Shown here: piece after piece, positions 23,421-35,879 of the stretch | How positions within the stretch are numbered: position 1 is the stretch's first letter | Layout: the number at the start of each line of letters is the position of its first letter | Assembly: GCA_037013495.1 (NCBI GenBank) | Contig: CM072807.1 | Span: forward strand, 7,436,001 to 7,500,000 | From: Hippophae tibetana | Lineage: Eukaryota; Streptophyta; Magnoliopsida; Rosales; Elaeagnaceae | Reading direction: 5' to 3' | Length of the DNA stretch: 64,000 nt | Program-made: the position numbers and the translations under genes | Notes under the pieces: model-generated | The model's database searches: none | What the model saw: only the letters and a program-made list of their open reading frames with translations | Told to the model about the DNA's origin: nothing

Positions 23421-24050
23421 TAGGGGTGAGTACCGGATTGAAATTGCCTGGTTTTAAACCATCCGAATATGATCCAATGATGTAATCAATTCGAATCCGA
23501 ACAGATTAGATAGCGACATTGATATTGGAATTTATTTATAATTATTGTCGTATATAAGAAATATGTATGTATAATTATTAAATTATTATAAATAAGAAAT
23601 ATGCATGTACCATTATTAAATTATTATAAATATTTATATTTACTTTTAAGTTAAAATAATAATATAATATAATTATGATATATATAATATTTAACTATAA
23701 TATAATATAAAATAAAATATACATTTATTTATAATTTAATAATAATTTGATCCGAATTAGATACAACAAAATATAAAATCTATCAATTCAAATTCGATAA
23801 AAAATAAGCTAATTTTTAGAAGAAATCAGTGACAAAAAACAACTATAGGGATTATTGGAAATTCTTAATTATGGAAAGAATTTTATAAAAAAATTATCAA
23901 AAAAAAATATTTTAATCAATAAATTAAAGAAATATAAAAAATTCTTATAGAAGGAAGGAGATAAAAAGTCTTAATAGAAATAAAAGAAAAAAAATATCTT
24001 CCAAAAGTTTATTTTCTTAAATCAGTTGATAAATTATATTAGAAACAGAT
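23421..24050. other. AT-rich spacer
   Basis: Very AT-rich with short repeated segments such as TAAGAAATATG at about 23547 and 23593. No gene is seen. Confidence 0.5.
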
Positions 24051-24054
24051 GCTT

Positions 24055-25295
24055 TGGATTTTTGACGAGTGTATTAAAAGCTATACTAACAGAGAAGTAG
24101 GAGGAAAAGAATTTGTCTGGTTTTGTAAATGAAAAAAAAATCTCTTAGGTTTTATAAATGATATTAGAGGTAGAAAAGCTCCTATATCTAAAAAAATTGA
24201 AAAGAAGAAAGATACTAACAATTTATTGTAGATTATCTTAGTAAAAATGTTTACAAAGACTATTAAACATATGAGAATTTAGTTTTGTAGATAGAAAAAC
24301 CTTTAAGAGATTAGATTATCATTACTAAGAAGGTAAAAATAGTGGAACAAACAAAAGTTATAAAAAGAAAATATTATGTCATATTCAAAGAACATCATTT
24401 AGGAATATATACAATGCTTGTCATTACCAAATAAATAGAGTAAAAAAAATATTTGTTATCAAGTATATAACTCGCTTGAAGAAGCTAAATAAGTTTTTGA
24501 AGCATATCAAGTAGAATAATCTTGCTAATCTTATGTCTAAATAAGATATCAAGAATTTTTATAATCATGGTGTCCAAAGTAACATTTACGAGGAACTCAA
24601 TGAAGTATGGAAAATCCATATTTTAGATGATTCACACAGAAAACAGTTTAAGTAACATATGACTCAATTTACAGAAAAAAATAATTGAAGAAAAAGGTAC
24701 ATTATTAAATCTTAAATAATTCTATTTCCAAATCATTAAACATACATATTGAAATGATGATATTGATTTTGAGAAAATAACAAATTTTCTTCAATTAGAT
24801 ATAATTAAAAGTGAATTTTTTGATCCAATTTTTGAAAAAATCAAAATAATCTATCTATTTGAAAAAGGCTAAAGTATTATTAGAATTTGGATATAAAAAA
24901 ATATACCATAATATAAAAAATAAAATTGAAGATCATAAATCTAAAATAAAAGAAATAATTCAAAGAAACAGTTCATCAATTAACCTAATTGATGGATTTC
25001 TGACATATTGAATATATTGATTGAAGAATTGATAATTAAATGATTTTTCAAAGCCTTAATATGATGGAATTAATACAATTTCCAATGACGATCAAATTCA
25101 TGGTCTATCATTATGCAAAAAAATATAAATAGATCAGATATTTAACATTCTAGATTGATAGTACAAATGGATGGTTAGAAAGAGAAAAATTCTTCCAACC
25201 TGATCAAATATGGTGGTTAGCAACTACTGATGATAAAGAGTTTGAAGTTGTTCCCCTACATGACTGTAAAGATTTAATTTAAACTATGAGTACAT
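24055..25295 (+). pseudogene. Decayed coding DNA, left arm of a large inverted repeat
   Basis: A long AT-rich stretch whose broken frames are still protein-like. The clearest single-frame piece is near 25190-25260, reading WWLATTDDKEFEVVPLHD. Near 24375-24540 a region with stops and shifts resembles the N-terminal domain shared by caulimovirid viroplasmins and some eukaryotic RNase H1 proteins (an aromatic YYVIF-type start and a later SLEEAK-like helix). That resemblance is my inference and is weak. The same sequence recurs inverted at 25790-26715. It may be a relic of an endogenous pararetrovirus or of an unrecognised mobile element. It is not functional in either case. Confidence 0.45.
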
Positions 25296-25789
25296 AAGAA
25301 TATTAGATGCAAAATTTTATCCATATATTTCAAATCGCCAAAACAATCCTATCTAAACTAGAGGATAGAAGGTCATTTATAGTAACAGATGTCAGAAGGC
25401 TCTTTGTTCCAAAACTTCTCATTAACTATGAAAGATCTTAAGAACAGACAAAAGAGTCAAAAAAATTTAGAAGATCTTGTTAGAAGATAAATGAGTCTCT
25501 AGTAACACATTGAAGATACGAGAAAAAATAGAAGAAAATATAAAAAAACCTTTGTAGTAGCTTTCTATAAAACTTTCTCTTCGTAAAATAATTCTATTGT
25601 AATATCAGTTCAAGTTTTCATAATAATAAATGTTTAGTTTATATTTCTTTTTTATGCAAGTTCATTATTCTTATGATACTAGAGTAATATCTCTTAATTC
25701 TAATAGCATTCCAGTAGATATATATATATTTACTATCATCATAGTTTGAATTAAATTTTTAGTCATGTAAGGGTTCAATTTTAAATTTT

Positions 25790-26715
25790 TTTTCTTCGGT
25801 TGTTGCTAACCACCATTTTTGATAAGTTTGATTTTTTTTTTCTCTTTCTCACCATCCAATTGTACTAGCAATCTAGAATATTAAAAATCTAATCTATTTT
25901 CTAATTTTTTGCATAATAATATACCATGCATTCGATCATTGAAAATTGTATTAATTTCATCATATTAAAGCTTTGAAAAATCACTTGATTAGCAATTCTC
26001 CTATCAATATCTTCAATATGCTATGAATCATGATTAATAAGTATAGTTAATTTAATAAATTCATCAATTAGGTTAATTAATAAACTATTTTTTTAAAGCA
26101 TTTCTTTTATTGTGGATTTATAATCTTCAACTCTATTTTTGATATTTTTATATATTTATTTATATCTAGGATTATAAAAATTCTTGATGTCTTGTTTAGA
26201 CATAAGATGAGCAAGATTAAATTCTACTTGATATACTTCAAAAACTTATTTAGATATAAGATAAGAAAGATTAAATTCTATTTTATTTATTTGGTAATGA
26301 AAAATATGTTAAAAAATATGTATTCTTGGATGATGTCCTCGAATATAACATAATATTTTCTTTTTAGAATATTTGTTTGTTCTACCATTTTTGTTTTCTT
26401 AACAATGTTAATCTAATTTTTTAGAGGTTTTTATATCCGTAAAATTAAATTTTCATTTGGTTAATAGTCTTCATAAATATTTCTACTAAGATAATATGCA
26501 ATAAAATTGTTATAAATTTTATTACTAATAATTATTTTTCAAATATAATATAATTTATTTTATTTGGTTTAAATTTTTCATAATTATATCTACAAATTAA
26601 TTCTTATTTTTGAAGTCATTTATATATAAGAGGTTATCTAACTCTTATATTATTTACAAAAACTAAGGGATTTTTTTCTCCCACTTCTATACTGACAGCT
26701 TTTAATACAATTAGT
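25790..26715 (-). pseudogene. Decayed coding DNA, right arm of the inverted repeat
   Basis: Minus-strand counterpart of 24055-25295. It contains the same GGATGG...GGTGGTTAGCAAC region near 25800-25855 and the same AAGAAAATATTATGT region near 26344-26365. It has more deletions and stops than the left arm. The protein family is unassigned, as for the left arm. Confidence 0.42.
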
Positions 26716-27752
26716 TTTGAACATCTAGTGGACCAAAGATTCGTTTCATGTGAGTGACCGGCCGTTCTCTGTACCTAAATATCGATAAACTGATATATTA
26801 CTTTAAGCGTTGAAACAAAACTGCCACAACCAAACAGATAATAGTCTGCGTCTCTCATGCTATCACCAGTAAAGCTTCAAAAGCTTCCTTGTTCAAGAGA
26901 ACACAGTAACACGTGATTTCTTTCTCCAAGATATCGTGGGACTAAGATGTCACTAAATTTATTTGAATTTTTTTTAAACTTATAACAATTCAAATAACAC
27001 CCCAAATCATATTGAACAAGATCAAATTAAATGAATATAAATATTAAATGAATCTAAACAATTAAAATTTAATTTAAACTACGTGTAAACAGAAAAAAAG
27101 TTAAATGTGAAATGTATAGGATAACTTTTTTCTTGTTTTTAGTAAAAATATATGGGTTGTGCTTAAATAATATTATAAATGTTGCTCTAGCAACAAATTA
27201 AACTGGTCCTCTTGAGATGTGATGGGTTGTCTCTAGATGACTAATCGATACAATAAAATTAACAAGTTAACTATGGGAACACCACATTAGGACGCTTTAA
27301 AGGATTCACTTCGGGTGGGTGAAACACAAAGTTGGATCTGATGGATAGTCTTCAGAATTAGTGAATGACCTAACAATATCTTTGTTATGCTTCTATAATT
27401 ATTAAACCTCTCAGAAGAACCATGGTTTTCACTAGCATTGACTATAGATGAAGCAAAACAGAGAAGAGTTAACTACAATTTGGATTTTCTCCAAAACATG
27501 TTTTGATAGATACAAAGTATTCATAAAGAAGTATAATGAATAAAGTCGAGGGCTACAAAATACGAACCTTACAGTACCGTAACAATATAGAGAAATTACA
27601 TGAAACACAGTTTTATGCTCTCTTAAGCAATTTGAAATGACAGACTGAAATTGAAGAGTTGCACCAGACAGAATTTCATCAAAGTCCACCTACTTTGTGA
27701 GACTCCACCAACTCGCTAGACTTGTCAAAATCTCTATCCATTCCGGCTTCAT
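26716..27752. other. Spacer and TRAPPC2L 3' flank
   Basis: No gene is seen. The part nearest 27752 is likely 3'UTR of the minus-strand TRAPPC2L gene. The open frame at 27432-27689 (-) shows no motif and is in that presumed UTR. Confidence 0.5.
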
Positions 27753-29729
27753 TTACCCAGTTGAACTCAACCCAAATGACTTAACAATGTTACTCACCCT
27801 CTCCCCAAAAGTTTTAGAGGTTATCTTTTTACCTGGCACGTGAAATGGATTGGAGACTGCATCAACATAAGCAGCGTGGAATTTCCTGAAGAACTACACC
27901 ATGGGAAAAAAGAGGAGCAGTAAATAAAGTCGGTCCCATATATTAAAGTTCCTTGCAAATAAAGATCATAATAACTCAAGGAAACAGCAGCTTAAATTAA
28001 TTGAAATATTTAGCATTAGAAGCAGTAATGATCAATAGTGATGTCGTTAGGCCTTTCAGTGCCTCAGGTCCTAACAATATTGTTGTTTCTATACTTCATC
28101 TCCTCTAGGGCAAAGCAAATGAATAAAATAACAGCAAAACTTGGGATGCAACAGATTAAAACTCTATTAATTAATGGAGTAATCAACTAAAATCACTTGG
28201 AAATTGGAAATGCAATTAGTGTCATGGCACCATTTACAGTAACTGATATATAAACTCCAAAATTCACTTGTATCTGATCCATCATTCACAATAATATAAG
28301 AATTAATCAATCTAATACGCACATAAAAGGGGCATTAGGCTACTGGTAGCATTCATATCCAACGGGCAAAGTAATAAGTTTTAACAGTAACTTTGTCCAG
28401 CACCAGTTAAATGCCTCATGGGCATGTGATCAAAGTGGGTGTAAGTCTGAGGAAAAGAGAAAGTGTTGTCCAACAAAGGTACTGACAGAATGGTGTCATT
28501 AACTAAACTGGTAACTTAACGTTTAGGACACTATTAGTTTTATACAATATCCGGGCTTTAGACACTTCTGGCAAAGTTACGGCTCTTGAGGCGCTTTGGC
28601 TGAATATGTAGGTGGATCTCATGTAAAAAAATGCAAGAACTTATCTTTTTGACAGCATCAAATTATTATCCAATCCAATTCTATAAAGCAATATAAAACT
28701 AATCCTTTGGCTAAATTCACCCGCCTAGAAACTAAACAACACATCTACATACACTCTTAGGGTTGAACTCACATTTCTAACATCTGCATCTCTGACATCT
28801 AAATCTGTTGTTACCAAGATGAACTTGACTTTTGTATTGGTCAAATAGCCATATCTGCAATGTGTGGGAAGACATTATCACAATACATATTGAATAAACA
28901 GATGTTTTCCAGCAAAACAAGCCAAATAAATAACATTAGAAATACTCACACTTTGTAGTTTTCAGAGGGATAAAGCAGACCCAAAAATGTCTCATTTAAT
29001 GTTGGTCCAGATTTCTTTGGATTGTTCACTGCACAAAAAAATAGTTGTTTCAGACAGTATATGAAAAATGTATGCCGAACTCCCAAATTCAATTTACAAG
29101 CTCTAGTGCCAAACTCATACACAAATGAGCCTGATTAGAATGACAGAATCAAAACAAGAAGTGCATCAAAAATATAAAAAAGCCCTAGATTATAAGCAGA
29201 CGATCAAAATCTAGAAAAGCACACAATCCTCGATTAGTTTTAATAAAGGAATCTGATCAATAAACTTGAATTCGGAATTAAGAACTTTTTAATCTTATGG
29301 CAACATCCCTTCTCATATATTTGAAAATGAACAAAACCCAGATCCCCAATTTAAACAAATTGATCAAAAATTCAATTTATATAATCATCAATTATGGAAC
29401 GAAACATATATTAAATTCAACTCTAGAAAGAGAGGGTACCTCGCTCGTCAATAACGTCGAGGGAGCAGTGAACAATGTGATGGAGCTTAAGGGCGTCATC
29501 AGCATCTGTAAAGCTCTGTATGTATAGCGGAGTATTCTGCTCGTCACCAAAATTTTCACCAAATTTATTAAATTGATATTTTGGCGAATAAAAAGCAACA
29601 AAAAAGGACCAGAAAAATAAAGGAAAAAACACCTCTTTTGATATACGTAGAATTTGTATTGATGGATCACATAAATGCTTGGGAAGGGAAGTTCACCTGA
29701 TGTCCAACGACGGCGACGCAGACGATCAT
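27753..29729 (-). CDS. TRAPPC2L: Trafficking protein particle complex subunit 2-like (TRAPPC2L)
   Basis: Small subunit of the TRAPP tethering complex, which acts as a Rab exchange factor in ER-Golgi and later vesicle traffic. Exons on the minus strand: 29729-29697, 29536-29440, 29028-28950, 28854-28773, 27893-27753. All junctions are GT/AG and in frame, total 143 aa, close to the family length near 140. It starts MIVCVAVVGHQ, then SFTDADDALKLHHIVHCSLD in exon 2, SGPTLNETFLGLLYPSENY in exon 3, YLTNTKVKFILVTTDLDVRD in exon 4, and FRKFHAAYVDAVSNPF plus SNIVKSFGLS in exon 5. This is the sedlin/longin-like fold of the family. The intron before exon 5 is the longest, about 880 bp. No defect is seen. 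Confidence 0.96.
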
Positions 29730-29829
29730 CTTCTCCGGCTTCGATTTCCCTTTCTCCGCTACTGTGAATAACAACACGATGATAAGTCTCTTTTCAGCGT
29801 ACTAAGCAACCAAGCTGCTTTATTATGAG

Positions 29830-31285
29830 AGAAATTTGGTATTATGATCCCATAAGGGCCCTTATTATTATTATTTTAATTAGGTATTTTATCGCTATAA
29901 ATTTTGGGAGTTGGCACTTACTGTTATTATTATTATTAGGTAGTTTTACTGTATAAATTTTTGGGTTAATATAACTATGTTAACTAATTAGTAGAGATGT
30001 GTGGGTACTGCGAGTAGTATATAAATATTTTCAAGTCGAATTATAAAATATATATATATATGAAAATATTCGAAAATTGTTACGATTTTTTATTCGCTAA
30101 TAACGTTTTGAGATAATTATTAAAAAATATTAAAAAAATCATTTTTTTTCAAATATTTTAAAAAATATCTACTATTTACACAAAAAAAAATTAATAAATC
30201 TTAATTATTAATTAATATATAATTTAATTTAATAAATATAATTAATTTTTGATATTAGTTTTTATAGTTATCAATATAATCATATCTGAACTGTACCCAT
30301 TGTTTTTTATTCAATTTTTACTTGAAATCATATTTATTTTTAAAATTTATTAGATAAAAATTGAATCAACGGTGTGGATAATTGAATAAATATATGTGTA
30401 TTTTTTAAATTGTTTTGTTTTCCTAAATTAATTGTTATGTATTTAAATTACATTGATTTAAAAAACACATAATAACTCAAAAAATTACTCATATATGCAT
30501 TCACTTACTCCATTTTTTATTTTTTATTTTAAAATTTTGGACTTTTTATACACTTTTTAATGGTTAATACTTGTACTGTCTCACCCTAAAAGTTACAAGA
30601 TTTTTATACATTTTGATTATAATTATTGTATCATTGCTACCATTTATTCTACTTTAAATTTAACCTATTTGTTTATATAATTTTATTTTTATTCTTATCT
30701 AAAAATATTTTTTTTATGTTATAAAAAATACATATGCATTTTATTTTTAAACATGCAAAAAAGTATTTTTTATAATTAAAAACACTTGGTTTTCACGTGA
30801 ATTGTTATATTTATTTAAATTTTTATGAAATAAACATATAATTTATTAAAATATTTACAATAATTATCATTTTATTTTATTTTAATTAAAATCATAATAT
30901 TGTATTATTATTATTGTAGTGCTTTGTATATAATTTATTAAAATGTTGATAATAATTATTATTTTATTTTATTTTAATTAAAATTATAGTATTATATTAT
31001 TATTATTATTATTTAAAAAATTATGTATTCAATTAATATTTAAATAATTTTAAAGATAATTGACAATATTTTAAACACTAACATTTTTTCTTTTTAGTGT
31101 ATAAATGATTCAGTTATTTAATATGATTTTAATTTGACTCTTTTAATAAAAAAACATATATTTATTTTTATACAATGTTGAAAAACATATGTTCATTTAT
31201 ATTATAAGAAAAATGAACATGTCTCTTTTTCTTGACGAGAGGTAAAAATAAAACTCAATATAAAATGGTGATTATGTCATGTATA
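29830..31285. other. AT-rich spacer upstream of TRAPPC2L
   Basis: No gene is seen. The region contains TTATTATTATT runs near 29863-29940 and two similar AT-rich stretches near 30826-30910 and 30930-31015 (both with ATAATTTATTAAAAT and ATTTTATTTTATTTTAATTAAAAT-type sequence), a local direct repeat. The TRAPPC2L promoter is expected in 29760-29860. Confidence 0.5.
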
Positions 31286-31289
31286 AAGA

Positions 31290-31815
31290 AAGAATCTTAA
31301 ATAAGTTAAAAAAATAACTCTTTAAACATATGGATTGACCTAGAGCCAAACCCACTAAAAATCTGAGCTGTTAGATGAATTAACCTAAGAAGGCTCAGTT
31401 TGTTCCTGCACCCACAACGATACTCATAGGGTACTCTTGCCTATGCATAATAACTTTGGATATTGGAAGGCCAAACACTAGCTCGAGCTATGAAATGGTC
31501 GATCTCAAGCTCAAATTGTGTTTTTACATATGTTAACTCCTAACATGATACAATGTGTATTCCTACATGATCGACACATATACGTGTAATGTCACACATA
31601 TATATATATGGATCTAATAGGTGAGATTCACACATTCTGTCAATTCTCTAATCTTTCTCTAATTTCTTTCTCTAAAAATAGGACCATACTTACATTTTAG
31701 TGCCCACTTAGGGCTTAGGATTCGAAGGTCGAACCTTAGGTTTTGATCCCTTATTTTCAAGGATTCACCCTAAATTATGAGAGAAAGACATCGCAAGAAA
31801 GTTGTGTTCCCTAGG
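31290..31815 (+). repeat. 5' LTR of the outer gypsy element
   Basis: Direct repeat partner of about 45155-45495. The left end is uncertain by about 20 bp. The right end is set by the primer binding site that follows. Confidence 0.68.
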
Positions 31816-31820
31816 ATTTA

Positions 31821-31842
31821 CGTTCGTCATGGTGGGAATGTG
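31821..31842 (+). other. Primer binding site of the outer gypsy element (decayed)
   Basis: CGTTCGTCATGGTGGGAA resembles the GGCGCCGTCTGTGGGAA form seen in Tat-type plant gypsy elements, with several changes. It lies directly after the LTR and before gag. Confidence 0.45.
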
Positions 31843-31859
31843 AGTTGAAGAAAGATTGA

Positions 31860-32930
31860 GACTAGCGAAAGAAATAACATTCTCGTCACAGGATTATATC
31901 TTACCAGCCCATGAGGAGGCTTGAGTTGAGATCAATCCCCATTAAGATTTGACACGCCAACTTCTCGAGCTACAAGAAAATAGAGCATTATGCTCGCAGT
32001 CAGGCCCAGGTGTTTTAAAGGGTCGAGCTACTAATCTGGTTGGTGAGTTTCGACCAAACCTTGTAGCCAATGAACCTACTCATGGCGAGAAAGTGGTAAA
32101 GAACAACCTTCTTCCCAGTGTGATGAGGCTCAATAATGAGCAAGTGATGCAATAGAAAAAGAGTTGAGAACATGCTTTTAGGCATTAGAAGAAACAAATA
32201 GAAAGCAAGACTAGACCCTCAAAAAGGCCAACGAAAGGTAGGACAAAAGTAAGGAATACTACGATATGGATAGAGATTGTAAGCAATTATGTGTCTCTCT
32301 CTTCTCTGACGAAATAGAGAGTGATGAGCCTCTAGCCAAGTATAGTGCTCCTAAGTGCCCAGACTACCAAGGAACAAAAGATCTGGTTGTTCATCACTAT
32401 CTATGCCTACAACATGCCATTGAAGAAAGTATTTCACCACCTTTTCTTGATTACCCAAGGAAGTTAAGAGTCTATTAAAGAGTACATGAAAAGATTCAAG
32501 GAGAAAAAGCTAGAAATAACATATTTCCCTAACTATTTTGCGATAGAAGCTTTCAGGCGATGTCTACTAAGGAATTCTAATTTGTTTGCAGAATTGACCA
32601 AAACAGTCCCCCAGACGATGGAAGAAGTATATGGAAAGGCGATAAAGTTTGTCAATCTAGAAAGAGACTTAGGGTTGAAATAAAATAGTAAGGTCGTTGT
32701 AAAATTTGCACTAGAGAAGGAAAAGAGCAAAATAAGCTCATACATATCAAACAGAGACAAAATGATTAACAAGAACAAATGCTTTACTCCAAATCAAAGA
32801 ATGAGTGGCCAATGGCCTAGGAATAGAGGACCTTTTGGGAGGTCACTATCTCTCTTCAGGGGTCCACTTTTGAGAGTAAGTCTAGCTCAAGCTGTGTTGA
32901 GGATGGAAGATGAGCAAAATGTCAAGTAGT
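31860..32930 (+). pseudogene. Outer gypsy gag remnant
   Basis: Broken frames at 31949-32155, 32266-32478 and 32486-32683. The part near 32590-32680 reads LFAELTKTVPQTMEEVYGKA followed by IKFVNLERD, the Tat Gag pattern of Pro-x-TMEEV followed by a helix with NLE. Stops separate the pieces. Confidence 0.72.
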
Positions 32931-33329
32931 CACCAAAAATGAGGAAACATCTAAGTGGTGTGCCTTTCACAACGATATAGGCCACGAGACACGAGATTTT
33001 AGACATCTGAAGAAAGAAATAGAAGACTTATTATCTAGGGAGTATTTGGGTGACCTCGCGAGAAACAATAACTGATGAGCTAATAGACAACCCAAACTTA
33101 AAAAAACTAAGTCTACCTGGTCCACCAAGTGGTAGGATATACCTATATAATTGGTTAATGTGAGAACCATCTATACTATACATGGAGGGCTCGAGCTCAA
33201 TGGGATCTCCAAGAAATCATGCAAAAGATATGCTAGAGACTTGTGCAGTTTATTATATGTTTATAATTTGGATAAATGGATGTACTTTGTTGAAATCACC
33301 TTCTTCAAAAAGGATTAAGCCTCTTCTCC

Positions 33330-33780
33330 CCATGAAAAACCTTTGGTAATCACTCTACGATGTTTGATGAATCATGATTGATATTAGAAGCTCCATTGAC
33401 CTTTTTTTCTATCAACAATGAGGGCTCTAGGTATAAAGGAATGCGACATCATGAGAAGAGAGCTACATGTAGTGGGATTCAATAGTAGTACTACCTATGT
33501 AGTAGGAATCGTGATGTTACCGGTCATGGCAATGAGATTTATAATAATGACCAAAGTTGATGTCCCAACCCATTACAATGTCATTCTGGGTAAGCCATAT
33601 ACATAATATGAAAGCAATTCCATCTACTTTCCACCAAGTCATCAAATACCCAAATAAGGAAGGCATAAAAAAGACAAAGGGAAACCAAGAAAAGACTAGT
33701 GGTTGTTATAATACCACAACGAAAGAGGCTACTCCTAAGTAGAAATTATAGCATGGGCCTTGTTAAAAGAGGCCAGGGGT
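33330..33780 (+). pseudogene. Outer gypsy protease remnant
   Basis: The frame at 33418-33606 ends with YNVILGKPYT, the C-terminal flap-plus-ILGRPWL-type block of gypsy retropepsins. The upstream DxG active site is not readable. The frame continues with a Lys-rich stretch. Confidence 0.65.
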
Positions 33781-33879
33781 AGATGCCTAACAGAGTCAAT
33801 TAATTCAAATGAAGTTAGAGATTTACCGGTCAAGGATAAGAGGGAAGACCACTCTCTAAAATTGAGTGTTGACTTAACA

Positions 33880-34920
33880 ATAGAGGTTGGGGAGCATCTA
33901 TCTCAATTTCTAAGGGCAAATTTTGATGTATTGATGTGAAGGCTACATATATGCTTGGGATTGACCAAGAGATTATAACCCATGGGTTGAATGTTGATCC
34001 AAAAGATAGATCTATTAAGCAAAGAAAGATAAAGTTCCTAAGAGAAAAAAAACGAAATGAAATTCAGGTCATCATACTTAAGGAGACAAAGATTATTAGA
34101 GAGGTAGACTATCGAACTTGGTTGTCAAATATGGTGATGGTAAAAAAGGCTTATGGGTCACCCTGCATGTGTGTAGCCTTCATAGATTTGAATGACACAT
34201 GTCCAAAAGACTATTTTTCCTACCAAGTATTGATCAGTTGATTAATGCTACCATCAGGTTCGACTTGATGAGTTTCCTGGACCTATTCTAGTTATCATCA
34301 AATCAGAATGCACAAAGAGGATGAGGAGAAAACATCTTTCATTATTGAGGAAGAGATCTTCTGTTACACCCGAATTCCATTTGGTTTAAAGAATGCATGT
34401 ATCAAATTGTCATTAATAAGATCTTTGTTGACCAAATGGGGAGAAATCTAGAAGCATATGTGGACGACATGGTGATAAAGTGAGCACAACTAGTAAACTA
34501 TGCCAAAATGCTGGAAGAAATATTTCTCGTAATCAAAAGGAATGTTATCAGATTAAACCCAAAAAATATGTTTTTGGTGTTGCTTTAGGAAAATTCTTAG
34601 GATATCTTATATCTTCCCAACAAATCGAGGTTAATCTAGATAAGATATAAGCCTTGGTCAACATGAAATGTCATACTAGCCTGAAAATGATTCAATAATT
34701 GAATGAAAGAATAGTGGAACTCAACAGATTCTTTTCCAAATGCACATACTTTCCATTCTTTAAAATGTTAAGAAAGAGCACATTGATTTTTTGGAAGGAA
34801 TATTGTGACAAAGCTTTTCAAGGAATTAAATAGTACCTGAGCAAGCCTCATGTCCTAGTTAGTCCCTTTCTAGGTGAAAAAGCTTTATTTGTATTTAGTT
34901 GTTACTCCCTAGACTTATAA
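33880..34920 (+). pseudogene. Outer gypsy reverse transcriptase remnant
   Basis: Near 33936-34241 the frame gives HGLNVDPKDRSIKQRKIKF, then IIREVDYRTWLSNMVMVKKA and CVAFIDLNDTCPKDYFSYQ, the Tat RT opening blocks. Near 34450-34480 YVDDMVIK carries the catalytic YVDD. The gypsy FLGYLIS block follows near 34595-34620. Several stops and frameshifts intervene. Confidence 0.8.
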
Positions 34921-34999
34921 TGTCGTACCTCTTACTAAAATAAACAAGGTCCAATACCCCATCTAATAAATTAGTCAGATCTTGACAGACGCCTAAAAC

Positions 35000-35800
35000 A
35001 GGTATCCAATGATTGATAAGTTGACCTTTGCTCTAAAAGTGACGACACAAAAACTTAGATATTACTTTAGCTCACATACAATGGTAGTAGTAATCTCATA
35101 GCCGTTTAAGAGCATATTGACAAGGCTAAAAGTTGTAGGGAGATTGGCACACATTGCAATAGAGTTGGGAGAAGATGATATCAAGTACATACCAAGGACT
35201 TCCATTAAAGCACAAGCATTGACAAAGTTTGTTGCTGACTTCAGTGAGTCACCAGAGGTCACACATGATGAAGTAAAAGGAAAAGGTGAAGTATATGACA
35301 TGGATGAGAGAGAGATGCCAACCTGGGAAGTATTTGTTGATGGCCCATATAACTTTATTGATACTGGGCTAAGGATGGTCATGATAGATCATGATAAAAA
35401 CTATTTCAAATATGCTATTAGGATGGACTTCCAAGGGACCAATAAATCATAGAGTACGAGGCAGATATCTTTGGTGTCATGACTATAAAAAATCTTGGAG
35501 TTGATAGAATTGCCTTGTACATTGATTCATGATTGGTGGCTAATGAATACTTGGGCACATATGAGTCTAAAGATAGCAAGATGAGGAAATATTTGGAAAG
35601 ATTAAGAAAGGAATGCTCAAAATTTATCCTCTTTGAGATCAAGCAAACATCCAGAAATGAGAATGATCATGCCGATGCTTTAGCCATACTAGTGACTATA
35701 CGTGAGGCCAACTATACTCGGATAATTTCTATAACAATCCTAACAGAGGCCAGTTTGGAAGAGGCAAAAAAAAATAGTCAAAAGTGTAGATGAGGCCACC
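35000..35800 (+). pseudogene. Outer gypsy RNase H remnant
   Basis: Frames at 35117-35452 and 35533-35793 give a segment with SIKAQALTKFVADFSES and WEVFVDGPYN, then VANEYLGTYESKDSKMRKYL and NDHADALAILV. These fit the second, archaeal-like RNase H domain of Tat elements. A stop near 35450 splits them. Confidence 0.72.
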
Positions 35801-35879
35801 AGCCTATAGTAAATATCTTTAATTTCTTTAAAAAAGGAGATCTACCTTAGGATCAAAAACTGGTAAAAGAAATCCAAAC

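Larger units (their letters stand above)
24055..26715. repeat. Large imperfect inverted repeat (about 1 kb arms, about 0.5 kb loop)
   Basis: The left arm 24055-25295 and the right arm 25790-26715 are reverse complements in at least four collinear blocks: about 24060-24210 with 26540-26715; 24214-24440 with 26284-26512; 24490-24565 with 26165-26255; 24885-25290 with 25790-26165. The right arm lacks a segment of about 300 bp that the left arm has at 24570-24880. The arms have diverged clearly, so this is an old duplication. Shared strings include TCTAAATAAGATATCAAGAA-type blocks and ATTCTAGATTG. Confidence 0.8.

Noticed and set aside
27432..27689. 85-codon minus-strand frame downstream of TRAPPC2L
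   Set aside because: Lies where the TRAPPC2L 3'UTR is expected, with no motif and no splice sites that would join it to the gene in frame.
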